A model generated the notes under the pieces. It was not told the DNA's origin, ran no database searches, and saw only the letters and a list, made by a program, of their open reading frames with translations. From Dendrolimus kikuchii (Eukaryota; Arthropoda; Insecta; Lepidoptera; Lasiocampidae), in contig CM034390.1 in NCBI GenBank assembly GCA_019925095.2, forward strand, positions 3,893,501 to 3,957,500: DNA of 64,000 nucleotides. Direction: 5' to 3'. This document shows positions 1 through 11,711 of this stretch, piece after piece (the stretch's first letter is position 1; every line of letters starts with the position of its first letter). The position numbers were made by a program, and so were the translations under genes.

Positions 1-136
1 GAATGGGACTGCGGCCTTTGCAAGAAGGAGTTAGTGGAGCCAAGGCTTTTGGGGTGTCTTCATAACTTCTGTACTCGATGCCTCCAAGGCTTGCACCAGG
101 AAGGTGAAGCGGAGGTGTGGAGTGAGATCGATGGAG
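1..136 (+). CDS. TRIM45: TRIM45-like exon, RING finger first half
   Basis: Frame 1 reads EWDCGLCKKELVEPRLLGCL then HNFCTRCLQGL. The CxxC, the Cys-x-His pair and the following CxxC are the first zinc ligands of a C3HC4 RING finger. The exon runs into GTGAGT at 137 and leaves one base (phase 1), which fits the next exon at 15585. The window begins inside this exon, so the start codon is not visible. Confidence 0.85.
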
Positions 137-253
137 GTGAGTATTAATTATTTATATTTATACCTTAATCGGATTAATTATATTTTACAACAACAAGAGC
201 ACTTTTCATGGAAACGAGAGGTCGAAGAGAAGAGCGGTATTGCCAACGCTTTA

Positions 254-408
254 ACATACATACATAACTTCACGCCAGTTCCCTTGCGGCGTAGGCACGA
301 ACAACAGAGCGCCATTCAGGCTTATTCTTACACACCTCACTTGCCTCTTTGACATTCATAACTCTTGTCATGCACGTTCGTCTGTTCTTAAGGCTCCTGA
401 CATCAGCT
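254..408 (-). mobile_element. RTE-type LINE 3' tail, truncated
   Basis: Reverse-strand copy of the 3' end of the LINE seen best at 2040-2791. On the minus strand it reads the C-terminal peptide [17 protein letters not shown] and ends in a tandem TATG tail. One of seven copies in the window, all cut to the 3' end, as expected from incomplete reverse transcription. Confidence 0.75.
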
Positions 409-789
409 TTAACAATATAAAAATACAATAATGCCGCTATAGCTGAAGTCGTAGTAATGGCTAGCGCACGCTTCTCAGACTTAAAGGGCGCGGGTTTTAT
501 TCTGAACGCATGCACCACTTAGTCAGTTTTCTGATATAATGTGCATATTGTTACAATTACCACGTGCTAACAACGGTGAAGGAAAACATCGTGATGCAAC
601 CCGCACATCGAGATAACCGATGTGTCAAACCTGCCAAGTCGCGTTGGACAAGCATGGCGGGTATACTGTCCGTTCCCCCTATAATGGGAGGCCTGAGCCC
701 AGTGGGTCATTTATGGGCTGATATTATGTAGCTGAAGACGTCAAACGGCGCAAATATGGAGCCTTAGGAAAAGGTTACGTAATTGTGCG

Positions 790-960
790 CTTTGGGGTTG
801 AAACATTAAGCCCGTGGGGTTGTTTCTTTAAGGATATATGTAAGAAACTCTTTCACCCGTGAGCTGGCTGGGTCATATTTTGCCCAGAGAATTAGCATTG
901 CTATACAGCGTTGCAATGCAGCCAGCCTTCTGGGCACGCTTCCCCCCCCCCCCTGGCAGT
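790..960 (+). mobile_element. LINE RT C-terminal remnant (family F)
   Basis: Translates in pieces as GVETLSPWG, FFKDICKKLF and IAIQRCNAASLLGTLP, with frameshifts and a stop. The same peptide is better kept at 11712 and, reversed, at 16405. The GPW...QRGNAAS...GTLP pattern is the C-terminal part of a non-LTR retrotransposon polyprotein common in Lepidoptera. Decayed. Confidence 0.6.
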
Positions 961-1012
961 GATCTGGCAGATAACTTATAGGTTTAGATTTAATTTTATT
1001 ATTTGATTTATA

Positions 1013-1325
1013 AGTTTTTTTTTTATTGCAGGAGATCAGCAGACAGGCAAACGGCCCACTTGATGGAAAGCGGTTACCATCGCCTATGGACATTTGCAAC
1101 AGCAAAGTTGCTACAAATGCGCTGCTGCTCTTTTAAGGGAAACTGGAACCTGATCACTAATTGCCGGAACACAACTCAAGGTTGTTTGGCGACATACTTT
1201 AGACCACGGGTGGTAGCCATCCAGTCGGGCAAATGCCCTACCACCTGGCTGTGGGTTGTTAAGTCGCCTCTTACGACAGGCCGCCCGGCCGCAGGAAATT
1301 GTATTCTTTCTCCGTTCCTGCACGG
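1013..1325 (-). mobile_element. SINE-like retroposon, family A
   Basis: About 310 bp, read here from its A-rich tail (a T run then ATTGCAGGAG on the plus strand) to its head near TTCCTGCACGG. Full-length copies recur on both strands at 9754, 15232 and 32627. The terminal ATAAAA-type tail and frequent truncation suggest LINE-mediated retroposition. No clear tRNA A/B boxes are seen, so the head may be LINE-derived rather than tRNA-derived. Confidence 0.75.
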
Positions 1326-1345
1326 ATATAACGGTACTTCAATAC

Positions 1346-1555
1346 TAATATAATAAATGCGAAAGTTTGTATAGTTGTTTGTTGCTCAATCAGGCCGGAA
1401 CGGCTGAACGGATTTGGATGAAATTTGGCATAGAGATAGATTATGGTCTGAAATAGCACATAGGCTACTCTTATATCGGAAAAATGTACGGGTCTCGTGG
1501 GATAGATTTGTTTTTCACTTGTCCATTTTATTATAACTAGTGGTTGCCCGTGGTC
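1346..1555. repeat. short interspersed repeat, LEP1/Helitron-like
   Basis: Starts with ACTAATATAATAAATGCGAA and has the central TGAACGGATTTGGATGAAATT motif class in a 200-bp unit. Related copies lie at 48262, 59925 and 62405. This pattern is widespread in lepidopteran genomes and is often classed as non-autonomous Helitron or LEP1; that assignment is from general knowledge. Confidence 0.5.
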
Positions 1556-1661
1556 GCAATTCGATAACGATTAATGTCAAAGACTATAGACTTCTATAAT
1601 CACAGATTTCGCCAAGGCTACACTCTTAATCTGACTTGAACAATAAGCAAAACAGTATATA

Positions 1662-1999
1662 GGAGTTTTTGGCGGGAACTGAAAGGAGACGATGTGCTGT
1701 GCAGTTTTAATTTCTAAAAATGTGTAAAATTACTCTAAAATGAACAATAGTTGTAGGATATTGATAGTTTTTGAGTAGTATTTATGTGTTTTCTGAGAAA
1801 TGTGAACTGTATAGTCAAATGTGGCCTTTTGAGTTATCACAAGAACTCCGAATGAATGAATGAATGAATGGCACTAGCTGATTACCTACAGTTCAGCTGT
1901 GCTACACATAGGCTTAAGACAGTGAAGAAACTATATTGTAAACTAAGATCTGGCTTAAAGGCCTAGCTGCCAAGCCATAAACTTAAATAAAATAAAACA
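1662..1999 (+). mobile_element. retroposon family B copy
   Basis: Begins GGAGTTTTTGGCGGGAACTG and ends with a GCCAAGCCATAAACTTAA-type tail followed by AAATAAAATAAAA. Compared with the 273-bp copy at 5940 it carries extra sequence around 1856-1955, including four GAAT repeats. Two other copies (34256, 57541) have target duplications and A-rich tails, so this is a retroposon. Confidence 0.65.
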
Positions 2000-2039
2000 G
2001 TATATATTCGTGTGTGTGTCAAATACATGGTAGTGGTCT

Positions 2040-2791
2040 AATGTTTTTTTTTTATTGATTTAATGTATTTTTTATGCATAATTTTAAAAAAAAGGATAAT
2101 GGTCGATGATGTTATGCTGGAGCAAGTGAGTGAGATTGTATATCTTGGATGTGCTTTTAGCAGGGATGGAAGGTACACCGCTGATATAGAAAGAAGAGTG
2201 AATTTGGGGAATAGTGTGAATGGAGCGTTAGGTAAACTTCTAGGCGCTAAGAACCTCAGCCAGAAGGCCCAGCTCGCCGTACACAACGCGGTGCTGGTAC
2301 CTACGCTCACGCATGGAAGCGAGAGTTGGGTATGGAAGAAAGAGCATGAAAGTAGAGTAAACGCGGTTGAGATGCGAGCACTGCGCAAAATCTGCGGAGT
2401 GACGCTTGCGGACCGCGTTCGTAATACCGAAGTAAGAAAGACAGTTGGTCTGAAAGAGAGTGTCGGGGTGAAGGTAAGGAAAGGAATGCTCCGGTGGTTC
2501 GGACATGTAGAAAGAATGCATGATGAAAGAATGAATAAACAGATATACAATGCAAAAGTGGATGGATGTAGGGGTCGTGGAAGGCCACGACACACTTTCC
2601 ATGATCAAATTGATCGTGTACTAGCAGAAGGTGATGTTAGGAGCCTTAAGAACAGACGAGCGTGCATGACAAGAGTTATGAATGTCAAAGAAGCAAGTGA
2701 GGTGTGTAAGAATAAGCCTAAATGGCGCTCTGTTGTTCGTGCCTACCCCGCAAGGGAACTGGCGTGAAGTTATGTATGTATGTATGTATGT
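2040..2791 (+). mobile_element. RTE-type LINE, reverse-transcriptase C-terminus
   Basis: The longest of seven copies. The open frame 2063-2767 codes the region after the RT catalytic core: EIVYLGCAFSRDGRY, then [25 protein letters not shown], and a terminal [14 protein letters not shown]. These match the C-terminal connection region of RTE/CR1-like LINE polymerases. Sequence past the stop is a TATG tandem tail, typical of RTE elements. The catalytic FADD block and endonuclease are absent, so the copy is 5'-truncated and dead. Confidence 0.8.
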
Positions 2792-3278
2792 AATTTTAAA
2801 AAAATATTAGCATTCGTCGCTTCTTCTCTATAAAAACTAGTGTGTGAAGTTTCATACTCCTCCGTCTGCGCAATTTTCGTAAAAAGGGGTACAAATTTTT
2901 TGCTTCACGTATTAATATATTTATAGATTAACCATCATGCCGTTCCCATACATTTCACGTCCAAACGAACACTTATTATAGTCTGTGGTAACATTTTATT
3001 GCAAAGCACTTCAGCTTAGCATCTGGAATTGTAAACAATGCAAAACCGCAGTCGGCAGAAACCCTTTCAGAACATTAAAGAGCTATTCTTAAGATATCTG
3101 TTGAAACTAGCGTATAATCGACCAATTTAATGAGCTCTTTTGTAATTGATGCCGGCACCAATAGACAATGATTTTCGGCACGATTTTCTAATATATGAGA
3201 AAGTTTTCTTTGAAGAATGAGTCATGTTTTTTTTTTAATTCATGTAACATTCTTCTTTATGCCAAAAGTATTTTTATA

Positions 3279-3577
3279 AATAATAAAACTACATTTTAAC
3301 GGTTTTAAGCGCGGTAATTTATTTGATTTTTATTATTCCGACGTTTCGGCCACTTTTCAGTAGCCGTGATCACGGAAGACAAAGATTTCAAGTGTCAATG
3401 AGTATTGTTAAAGTTTTATTTAGCCTGCCGCCAACTTGTTCATTTTAATTATTTAGTTTTAATTTTGTTTATGGTTATTATTTCCTCTATGGAACCTAAT
3501 CTAATTTAAAACCGCGCTTAAAACCGTTAAATCGTAGTTTTATTATGTATAATAGTCGCGAAAACTTAAGAAAATAA
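3279..3577. mobile_element. MITE family Z
   Basis: Inverted arms: AACGGTTTTAAGCGCGGTAA near the left end and the reverse, CCGCGCTTAAAACCGTTAAA, near the right end. The interior contains CCGACGTTTCGGCCACTTTT. Related copies lie at 42203, 44614, 50185 (partial) and 60288 (partial). No coding capacity. Superfamily uncertain. Confidence 0.65.
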
Positions 3578-4202
3578 AAGTATTTCTATTCGAAATCGAC
3601 GTACGGTTAACAAAAAAGTCAAATTCATGGTCTATCTCCTTGATTTTCTTAGAATTTTCAAAAGTAAGTAGTTCAAAAATTAGAAGGAAACAAGTAGGTA
3701 TAGAAAATGCTAAACGCGGCTGTGATGGCATAATTCCAATTGGAAGATGGTTAATTTTCTTACAAACGGCCTTACTTATAATAATCTCGTTAAGAAACGA
3801 TTAGGCATCTCTTAAGTAAGGGAATCAGAATTAGACCGTAATCAATGAATATCATTTTTTCACTTATAAACGTGTATTACCTGTTGTTTACCTAAGAGGA
3901 GCACAGATAAACGAAATTTGAATGAATAACGTAGGTTGTACCCAAAATATTCAACTAAAGAGGAGTTTATGGCTAAGATTTTCACTAATCAGTTGCTGAG
4001 CAATTTCTTTAAATTTAAGAAACGATTATAAGTAAGGCCCTAGTAGTACAAATATTCGATTAAAGTATATTTCAAATAGGTATGGGAGAAATTACGTAAT
4101 TAAAAAATAAACATCGTGATTATATATATAACTCCTCAAAGATCACTATAAATAATTTATGTAATTTATTTTTATTTACTATTAATATATTATTATGTAA
4201 AT
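3578..4202. other. AT-rich intron, no recognisable feature
   Basis: No open frame, RNA gene or repeat with a second copy in the window was recognised here. Confidence 0.4.
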
Positions 4203-4441
4203 ATACATACATACATACATAACTTCACGCCAGTTCCCTTGCGGGGTAGGCACGAACAACAGAGCGCCATTGAGGCTTATTCTTACACACCTCACTTGCT
4301 TATTTGACATTCATAACTCTTGTCATGCACGCTCGTCTGTTCTTAAGGCTCCTGACATCACCTTCTGCTAGTACACGATCAATTTGATCATGGAAGGTGT
4401 GTCGTGGCCTTCCACGACTTCTGCATCCATCCACTTTGTAT
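4203..4441 (-). mobile_element. RTE-type LINE 3' tail, truncated
   Basis: Minus strand gives [18 protein letters not shown] and [16 protein letters not shown], with the TATG-type repeat at its 3' end (plus-strand ATACATACATAC at 4203). Same family as 2040-2791. Confidence 0.75.
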
Positions 4442-4764
4442 ATATGATTGTATACTCTGCGCACTGAATACCGAACCATTATTAGAAATATGAAATTATC
4501 TCCAGAAGGTTGTGTGGAAGAAATCGCTGTTAGCAATAAGACCGCCGATTGTACTAATTAAATGATTGTTAACTCGTGTGTATTATGTTCTTGTGTGCAA
4601 TAAAGAATATTCTGTTATATTTATTTATATTATAAGATTGTTACTAAATAGTAACAGGATTGAATATATATTTATATATTCTTATTATGTATAAAAATTA
4701 ACGACTGCTCGTTAGTCTAGCTAAAACTCAGCTCACTCACTAGCTTGACAGATTTTAATATTCC

Positions 4765-5146
4765 ACAATGGCTACATTCCAGAAGAGACTCACAACGACC
4801 ACGTTCACGACCACGTTTTTCCCGTTCCACTCGCTTGCAGGCGTTATAATCATAAACTCTAGTGGAACGGATTATAGGGCGGTGATGTCATAAACGACGA
4901 AATACACAAATGTCATTCCTTGATTTAAAAATCGCGCCTTTTTCAATGTCAAGAGATAGAGAGAACTAATGCTCTGTGGTCAACGCTCACTGCGACCCAC
5001 CTCTTGAGATGGGTCGTTGTGAGTGCCGTGTGATCAAAAAAGATGACGTCATTAGTCACGTTTTCGCCACGACCAAAACGACCGCGGTCGCCTTGTGGAA
5101 GTATTGGGCGTTGTGAGACACTAAAGGAACGCGCCCATAGTCTAGA
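4765..5146. mobile_element. MITE family D, copy with internal extra sequence
   Basis: Ends resemble GGCTACRTTCC... and ...GGAACGCGCCC, with shared internal motifs CGTTCACGACC, GTTTTCGCCACGACC and TTGGGCGTTGTGAG. About 265 bp is usual for the family (37915, 41199, 41526, 59218); this copy is longer because about 100 bp of unrelated sequence lies near 4865-4970. Confidence 0.65.
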
Positions 5147-5939
5147 GCAGCCAACGTAATTAGATAACACTACAGCATGAAGCCATACAACAATGTTACG
5201 GCAGACAGGTGGCGATTAGAAGTGAGCCGCGAATTCATTTTGTATAAATTATGTCGCATTTGCTAATACATACTAGTCTATTTTGTGGTAGAATTGACAA
5301 AATATTTCAATTGAAAACTCATTTGAATAAGATGTAATGGATATTTTCAAGTTGTCATTACAACATATTTAGGGATTAATACCTCCAAATCATTAATCAA
5401 GTTAACCGATTAACACGAGAAATCGATAGAAAATTATATGACTTTGTAACCGATTTATTTATTTTAAGTCAATTATGTTTTGTGTCACATAAATACCACA
5501 CAAAATCGATATGAAGCGCGAAAGTTTTGTCTCGCAACGAGTTTTGCGTACCGCAAGCATTTATTACGCATCACAATTCATCTATTTTTTTTTTATTATT
5601 TCACCCGTACAAATAAATATATGTAATTTATTCAATATTTTTTATTTTAAATACATATGTCTAAAATTATGTACATTTTGGAATAAATATGTATATAGTT
5701 GTCCTGAATCGAAATGAATTAATAAAATGCAGCAACCTTTTAAAAGGTAGCAACACTAAAATTAAAAATAAGAATCTTTATTACTTAACTGTTTTTGGGA
5801 CTTCACAATATGAATAAAAACTTAATGCTATTTTCTTATTTTCAGGAAAATAGTAATTGAAATATGTTTTATAACAATATTATATAATGCACCAGTAAGA
5901 AAAATAATCTATATTATTTACTAGATACATTAATTGTTG
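5147..5939. other. AT-rich intron, no recognisable feature
   Basis: Low-complexity AT-rich sequence; short open frames here lack coding character. Confidence 0.4.
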
Positions 5940-6212
5940 GAGTTTTTGGCGGGAACTGAAAGGGGATCTTGTGCTGTGCAATTTTATTTTCTAAAAATGT
6001 GTAAAATTACTCTAAAATGGACCATAGTTGTAGGATATTGACAGTTTTTGAGTAGTAATTATGTGTTTTTGTGAGAAATGTGAAGTGTATATAGTCAAAT
6101 GTGGCCTTTCGAGTTTTCACAAGAACTCCGTTGAATGGTGACGATTGTAGCCTACAATACAACTGCGCCTGGCTTAAAGGCCTGGTTGCCAAGCCATAAA
6201 CTTAAAAAAAAC
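5940..6212 (+). mobile_element. retroposon family B, full-length copy
   Basis: The cleanest forward copy, about 273 bp: head GGAGTTTTTGGCGGGAACTG, then AAGAACTCCGTTGAATGG, then GGCTTAAAGGCCTGG, ending AAGCCATAAACTTAAAAAAA. The terminal A run supports retroposition. Confidence 0.7.
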
Positions 6213-7267
6213 CATTAATTGTTATTGGCATTTAATTTTGTTAATTTCATTTAAAGTTACATTTCATTTATTGACTTTTTTAAGTGTCAAATCGGGATTT
6301 TTATTTCGTGATTATTAGGCACATTGTAAATAGATATTCTTCTTCAAAATGTAACGAACCTCTTTTTGCTGATTGTACAAGGAATTTGAAATTTTTAGTT
6401 TAGAATTCATATAAATATACAAATACTACTACAAACGCAGAAAGTTCTCGAAGCTAATGTACCTACAGTTGAGTAATCCGGCAATATATACTTACTACCT
6501 ACTTTTCAGCTCCAACCCAGCGTTGTCTGTCCCTACGTATTATTGACCTGTTAATCGACTATAAAATTTTTATGACTTCACCAGATGTAGTTGCTCTTAA
6601 CAGCTCATCTCGAGACGTGGTAATAAAATAGTTTATTGATTCGATGTCTTCATGAATTAGACGGACCTACCAAATCGAATTAATTTGGTTGAAAGGCATA
6701 GAACAGAGTAAATCACATTCAATGAAATTAAATCACTCAATTTTATCTTTAAGTTACCTCGGTGATTCCTTCCAATTGAAAGATAGAAATGAACCATCTA
6801 AAATTGGCTTAAAGTCTATTTCAAACAGGACAGGCTGAGACATCCATAAAACGTAAATTTGTAGCGATATCGTAAATGTTCGGCTGACAGACGTTGAACT
6901 GCCCTAAAAAATAAAGACCTACCCAATTTTAGCGCCACTTACTGGGTCCCATTATAAATCTAAACCATCCAGGGATCCGCTCAAACACAAAACTTCATTA
7001 AAGAATTTATTCGATAAATTTGATCGATTGATTATACTAGTACTCAACATTTTTGTTTTATAAAGAAAATATTTAGGTACATCATTTTGATAACATGGCG
7101 GGGGGCCACCAATATATACCGTTAAAACATAATTTTAATTACAAATACCTAACATTCGCGAGCACATAAGAAAATACTTCACAAAATATTGTTTCAATAC
7201 TAACCTAACGCGCGAATAGCATATATCTTACGCCGAATATTCGGCGCTTCGGCTGAAATCACTATTC
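6213..7267. other. intron, no recognisable feature
   Basis: AT-rich sequence without supportable genes. A fragment of the lepidopteran GGTTCC...GGAACCCTTAT repeat follows at about 7722-7790, with a relative near 15105-15190. Confidence 0.35.
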
Positions 7268-7350
7268 GGGGCATCTCTATATATTACCCATAACACAAGC
7301 GTAACTTGCTTAATTTGGAGATATACAATTTGTGTATTTGTCTGCCGATT
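7268..7350 (+). mobile_element. tRNA-derived SINE, 3' fragment
   Basis: Matches only the 3' part of the SINE at 45437 and 56528: TATTACCCATAACACAAGCG, CTTGCTTAATTTGG and GTATTTGTCTGCCGATT. Confidence 0.6.
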
Positions 7351-7884
7351 TAAAAAAAATCGCTGTTAGAGCGTGGTATCACACCTATCGACTAGGCCCT
7401 AAGAGCTGAAATGAAGACAATGATTCCGGCATCGCTCTATCATTTACCAAAATACGTAAGACTGACGATGTAGTAATATATTACACAATACCTTGTAAGT
7501 TCTCATTGCAGTGCACCGATGCAGTGTTTGTATGGCTTGTCACAAATGAGCAGGGTTGTCAGGCTATTCTTGGACGCATTAGCCAAGTTCCGGTGAGCGC
7601 GTTCGCATCGATGATATTCTAAAAATGTTCATTATGTTTCCTAAATGATATGGGATCATTAATTTTGTGGGAGATTTACAAGTTTACTGTTTGAGGATAA
7701 GTTATTCTGACACTTCTTTTTAGGGTTCCCTAGCAATTTTGGCAAGGATGGAACCCTTATATTTTTGTCACGTCTGACCGTCTGTCTTTTTATGTTGTAT
7801 TGCTGGTTAATAATATTTGTTTTTTTTTAATATTTATTTCCTTAGTTTCATAGCAACCTTTGTTATATGTGTCTTCAACTATGA

Positions 7885-8550
7885 AAATGCATACTAGCTG
7901 ACCCGTGCTCACTTCGTTTGGCGCTATCGAGATAAGCCAATATATAATTGCCCATGGGAAAAAACACTGCTTCCCGTGCCCACTTCACTGGGCGCTACTA
8001 GAGATAAGCCAATATATAATTGCCCATGGGAAAAAACACTGCTTCCCGTGCCCACTTCACTGGGCACTACTCGAGAGAACTAATATATAATTGCCCATAG
8101 GAAAAACACTTCTTCCCGTGCCCACTTTGCTAGGCGCTACTCGAGAGAACTAATATATAATTGCCCATAGGAAAAGAACTTCTTCCCATGCCCACTTTGC
8201 TAGGCGCTACTCGAGAGAAGCTAATATATAATTGCCCATGGAAAAAACACTTCCCGTCCAATTTTTTCGCTATTTTCCTCTATCCTACGTAAACGACGTC
8301 ATTTATCGGGATAAAAAGTATCCTAAGTTATGCCCCGGAATATAAGTTAGCTCTATGTCGAGTTTCATTTAAATCCGTTTAGTAGTTTTCACGTGATGCT
8401 CTAACAGAGACATAGACAGACAAACAGATTAAAATTCTAAAAATTACATTTTCGGAATTTCCTGGTCCGAATCATGTCCCCTGATTTTTTCACATTTTTA
8501 AACGCAATGTACAAACTTGATCCATTTACAGGTTTATTATACTAGATAGA
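7885..8550. repeat. tandem 75-bp repeats inside an interspersed repeat
   Basis: Five imperfect head-to-tail copies (about 7897-8250) of a 70-78 bp unit carrying CCGTGCCCACTTCACTGGGC and AATATATAATTGCCCATGG. The array follows CTAGCTGACCCGTGCTCAC and is followed by a conserved 3' section ending near TATACTAGATAG. The outer motifs are those of lepidopteran Helitron-like repeats; the tandem expansion is internal. Confidence 0.6.
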
Positions 8551-8903
8551 AGATAGATTGTCACTTTTACTGCTGAGGTCTTCTAGTCCAATTTTACTAT
8601 CTACCTCCACACATCATGAAGCACGATGTTCAACCATCGCTTTCTTGGACACCCAGTAGGTCTACTTCTAGAGAAAACTAATATAAAGCTTTGCTCATAC
8701 AAAAAGACATAACAGATGGACGATTTTAACAAGACTAATTGTAAAACAAAATTAGAATACACAGGTCTTGCGATGATTCTATTAATATATCATTGAGTAA
8801 TCTCATTCAATGACTCGACTTCTGAAATGCTTGTATTTTCTGCGAGGATATTGATAGTTGAATAAATCAAATATGCAATGTTAACGACGATAAGGCTTTT
8901 TAA

Positions 8904-9209
8904 TATTTTTTTATTGCATGAATTCAGCAGACAGGCAGACAGTCCATCTGATGGAAAGCGGCTACAGTCGCCAATGGACATTTGTAACACCAAAGGCGCT
9001 ACCAATGTGCTGCCACTGTCTAAACGGAGACTGGAACCTGACCACTAATACCGAAACACAACTCAAGGTCGTTATAGCGAGATACTAGCAGCGGTAGCCA
9101 TTGAGACGGGTAAATACCCTACTACCTAGCTGTGGGTTGTTTATTACCCTCTTACGACAGGCCGACCTGCCGCAGGAAATTTTATTCTTTCTCCGTTGCT
9201 GCACGGATA
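8904..9209 (-). mobile_element. SINE-like retroposon, family A, diverged
   Basis: Same layout as 1013-1325 (CAGCAGACAGGCAGACAGTC, then TCTCCGTTGCTGCACGGAT at the far end) but with many substitutions; an older copy. Confidence 0.65.
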
Positions 9210-9545
9210 TGCGGTCAGTGTGTGGGATTCGCCTTCGTTGGGGTGGTACTAGCAGCCCCGCAGGACTCTACCGTTTGGGATACTAACTAAAAACCCCTGG
9301 CCAATCCTCGAACGTCTATTGTATGGGGGCTCGCTTGCGCATTCACCTCCAGCCCTGACGGACGACAGCCGGGCCCTTTACGGGCTGGCTCCATAGATAA
9401 TACACTATGCTGGGTTCTTCCGGCTATCTCGGGTCTCACGGAGGTGAGAGAGGGCGCGCGGGTCGATGCGCGTCCCTCCTCACCGGCCTTTAAGGCTCCT
9501 GTTGCCGCGAAAGGTCGAAAATGGGGTACAAGCGCAATAACTTTT
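9210..9545. repeat. GC-rich block, unidentified repeat
   Basis: Abruptly GC-rich (CGGGCCCTTTACGGGCTGG and GAGAGAGGGCGCGCGGGTCG) against AT-rich flanks. No convincing protein. Style resembles LINE untranslated regions in moths; unproven. Confidence 0.35.
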
Positions 9546-9753
9546 CGTTGGTAATTACTAATCAATAATTGACTACAAAAAATCGTAATAAATCGTCACG
9601 ATATAAAACATAACGTGTTTTTTTTGTAATTTTTCTATAGTTAATTTAAGTTAAGAAAAGTTCACCAAATCACCTCCAAATTATTGACATGAAACCATTT
9701 TACTTCTTTTATTTTTATTATAACAGGATAAAATAATATCTACATGTCCATCC

Positions 9754-10063
9754 GTGCAGGAACGGAGAAAGAATACAATTTCCTGCGGCCGGGCAGCCTG
9801 TCGTAAGAGGCGACTTAACAACCCACAGCCAGGTGGTAGGGCATTTGCCCGACTGGATGGCTACCACCCCTGGTCTAAAGTATGTCGCCATAACAACCTT
9901 CGAGTTGTGTTCCGGCATTAGTGACCAGGTTCCAGTTTCCCTTAAGAGAGCAGCAGCGCATTTGTAGCACCTTTGGCGTTGCAAATGTCCATAGGCGATG
10001 GTAACCGCTTTCCATCAAGTGGGCCATTTGCCTGTCTGCTGATCTCCTCCAATAAAAAAAAAT
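9754..10063 (+). mobile_element. SINE-like retroposon, family A, full length
   Basis: Forward copy from CCGTGCAGGAACGGAGAAAG to AATAAAAAAAA. Well preserved, useful as the family reference along with 32627-32940. Confidence 0.75.
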
Positions 10064-10289
10064 GTTTATAAAAGAGAGATAAATAATTTGGAGTTATTAT
10101 TATTTCTTTAATTTTACTTTTTTTATGATTATTTTATTTATATTAATTCATAACATAGCTTTAAGAATTATAATAACTAATAAAAACTAAATACTTAAAA
10201 ATAAATATGTATCTAATTATAAATAAACTAAATTGTAAATAAAACTAACTTTATTTTATTTACAATAAAATAATAATGCACATGAAAAA

Positions 10290-10745
10290 CGGACGGGTCT
10301 ATGGAATCCCCGCTATTGCTCGAAAAATTTGTAATGAAAAATCCTCAAGGACGTTGGCATTGCTTCAAGCCTAAGTGCAGGGAATCCGGTTTCTAGCCGG
10401 TCGCCCGCACGGAAGCCAAAATACCCTCCTTTTTTTACAAGGGGAATCCATTAGCGAACCTCGCCGGCCAGAAGGGCCGGAATACTCTTGGTGCCACCTG
10501 ACGCCATATACCGGGATTACGGGATGTGCGTCAGCATTTCTTCCGCGACTCAGGCGGGCCTCTCCTGAATCCTGAGACAGGTCTAAGGACTGAGAGGGGC
10601 GCGCGCAGGGCACCGACACGACCCCTACTCGGCGGCTTTGGACGCGGCTGTGTTTTTATGATCTGTGGACGCGGGTGACGGTCTTATCGTCTCCGATGAC
10701 CGCCACCCGTGCCGCGCGTTCGTAGCGGCTGGACATCCTAGTTCG
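10290..10745. repeat. GC-rich block, unidentified repeat
   Basis: GC-rich segment with CGGGTGACGGTCTTATCG and CCGCGCGTTCGTAGCGG. A minus-strand open frame (10371-10619, 82 codons) is arginine/proline-rich and not recognised. Probably a retroelement fragment. Confidence 0.3.
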
Positions 10746-10815
10746 TTTAGTGACCGGTTATTTCGGCGAGAGAGGAATGAATGCATGAATCTTTATTTGT
10801 AAAAATATAGGTAAT

Positions 10816-11373
10816 AGTTTTTTTATTACAGGAGTTCAGTAGACAGGCGGACGGCCCACTGGATGGAAAGCGGTTACCATCGCCTATGGACATTTGCAAC
10901 ACCAAAGGTGCTACAAATGCGCTGCTGCTCTCTTGCTCTCTTGCCAGGTGGTAGGGCATTTGCCCGACTGGATGGCTACCACCCCTGGTCTAAAGTATGT
11001 CGCCATAACAACCTTGAGTTGTGTTCCGGCATTAGTGACCAGGTTCCAGTTTCCCTTAAGAGAGCAGCAGCGCATTTGTAGCACCTTTGGTGTTGCAAAT
11101 GTCCATAGGCGATGGTAACCGCTTTCCATCGAGTGGGCCGTCTGCCTGTCTGATGAACTCCAGCAATAAAAAAAAAAAAAAAAGTGAGTCTGGACCTGTC
11201 ACTAATGCCGGAACACAACTCAAAGTTGTTATGGCGGCATGCTCTAGACCAGGGGTTGTAGCCATCCAGTCGGGCAAATGCCCTACCACCTGGCTGTGGG
11301 TTGTTTAGTCGCCTCTTACGACAGGCCGCCCGGCCGCAGGAAATTGTATTCTTTCTCCGTTCCTGCACGGATA
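10816..11373. mobile_element. family A SINE interrupted by an inverted family A SINE
   Basis: The outer minus-oriented copy is split into 10816-10936 and 11186-11373. Between them lies a plus-oriented, 5'-truncated copy (10939-11184) ending in GCAATA plus a run of A. The two orientations make inverted arms around 10840-10930 and 11060-11160. Confidence 0.8.
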
Positions 11374-11711
11374 AAAGTTACAATAATAGTTGTACAAAAG
11401 ATGGTAAACAAAGTCGATTGCTCTCACTGTATTTGACCTAAACATGGTCATACAAATATTTCGGTACATGTCAATTAAAAAAAATTATAACAGTTCTAAA
11501 TTTATAAACATAGTTTAATTAATTATACAATAAATACAGAAATAAAAGAATGTCAACAATATGGAATAAATCAGATGTCAGAGCCAAAAATATAAATGTA
11601 ATCATTTACCTAATAAAATCCCTCATGTCATAACCGGCAAAAAACATGCGCTCAGTGTAAAATAACAAGACCTATTTGTATAACCATGTTTTTATGCAAT
11701 AAATTATTGCA

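Larger units (their letters stand above)
137..1012. other. intron with RTE tail and LINE fragment
   Basis: First part of the large intron between the RING exon and 15585. It contains a reverse-oriented RTE tail (254-408) and a LINE reverse-transcriptase remnant (790-960). The remaining sequence shows no feature I can support. Confidence 0.5.

Noticed and set aside
2063..2767. 234-codon frame as a host gene
   Set aside because: Matches the C-terminus of a LINE polymerase and recurs six more times with TATG tails.
7897..8250. CRISPR-like array
   Set aside because: Units are contiguous tandem repeats without unique spacers, in a eukaryotic intron.
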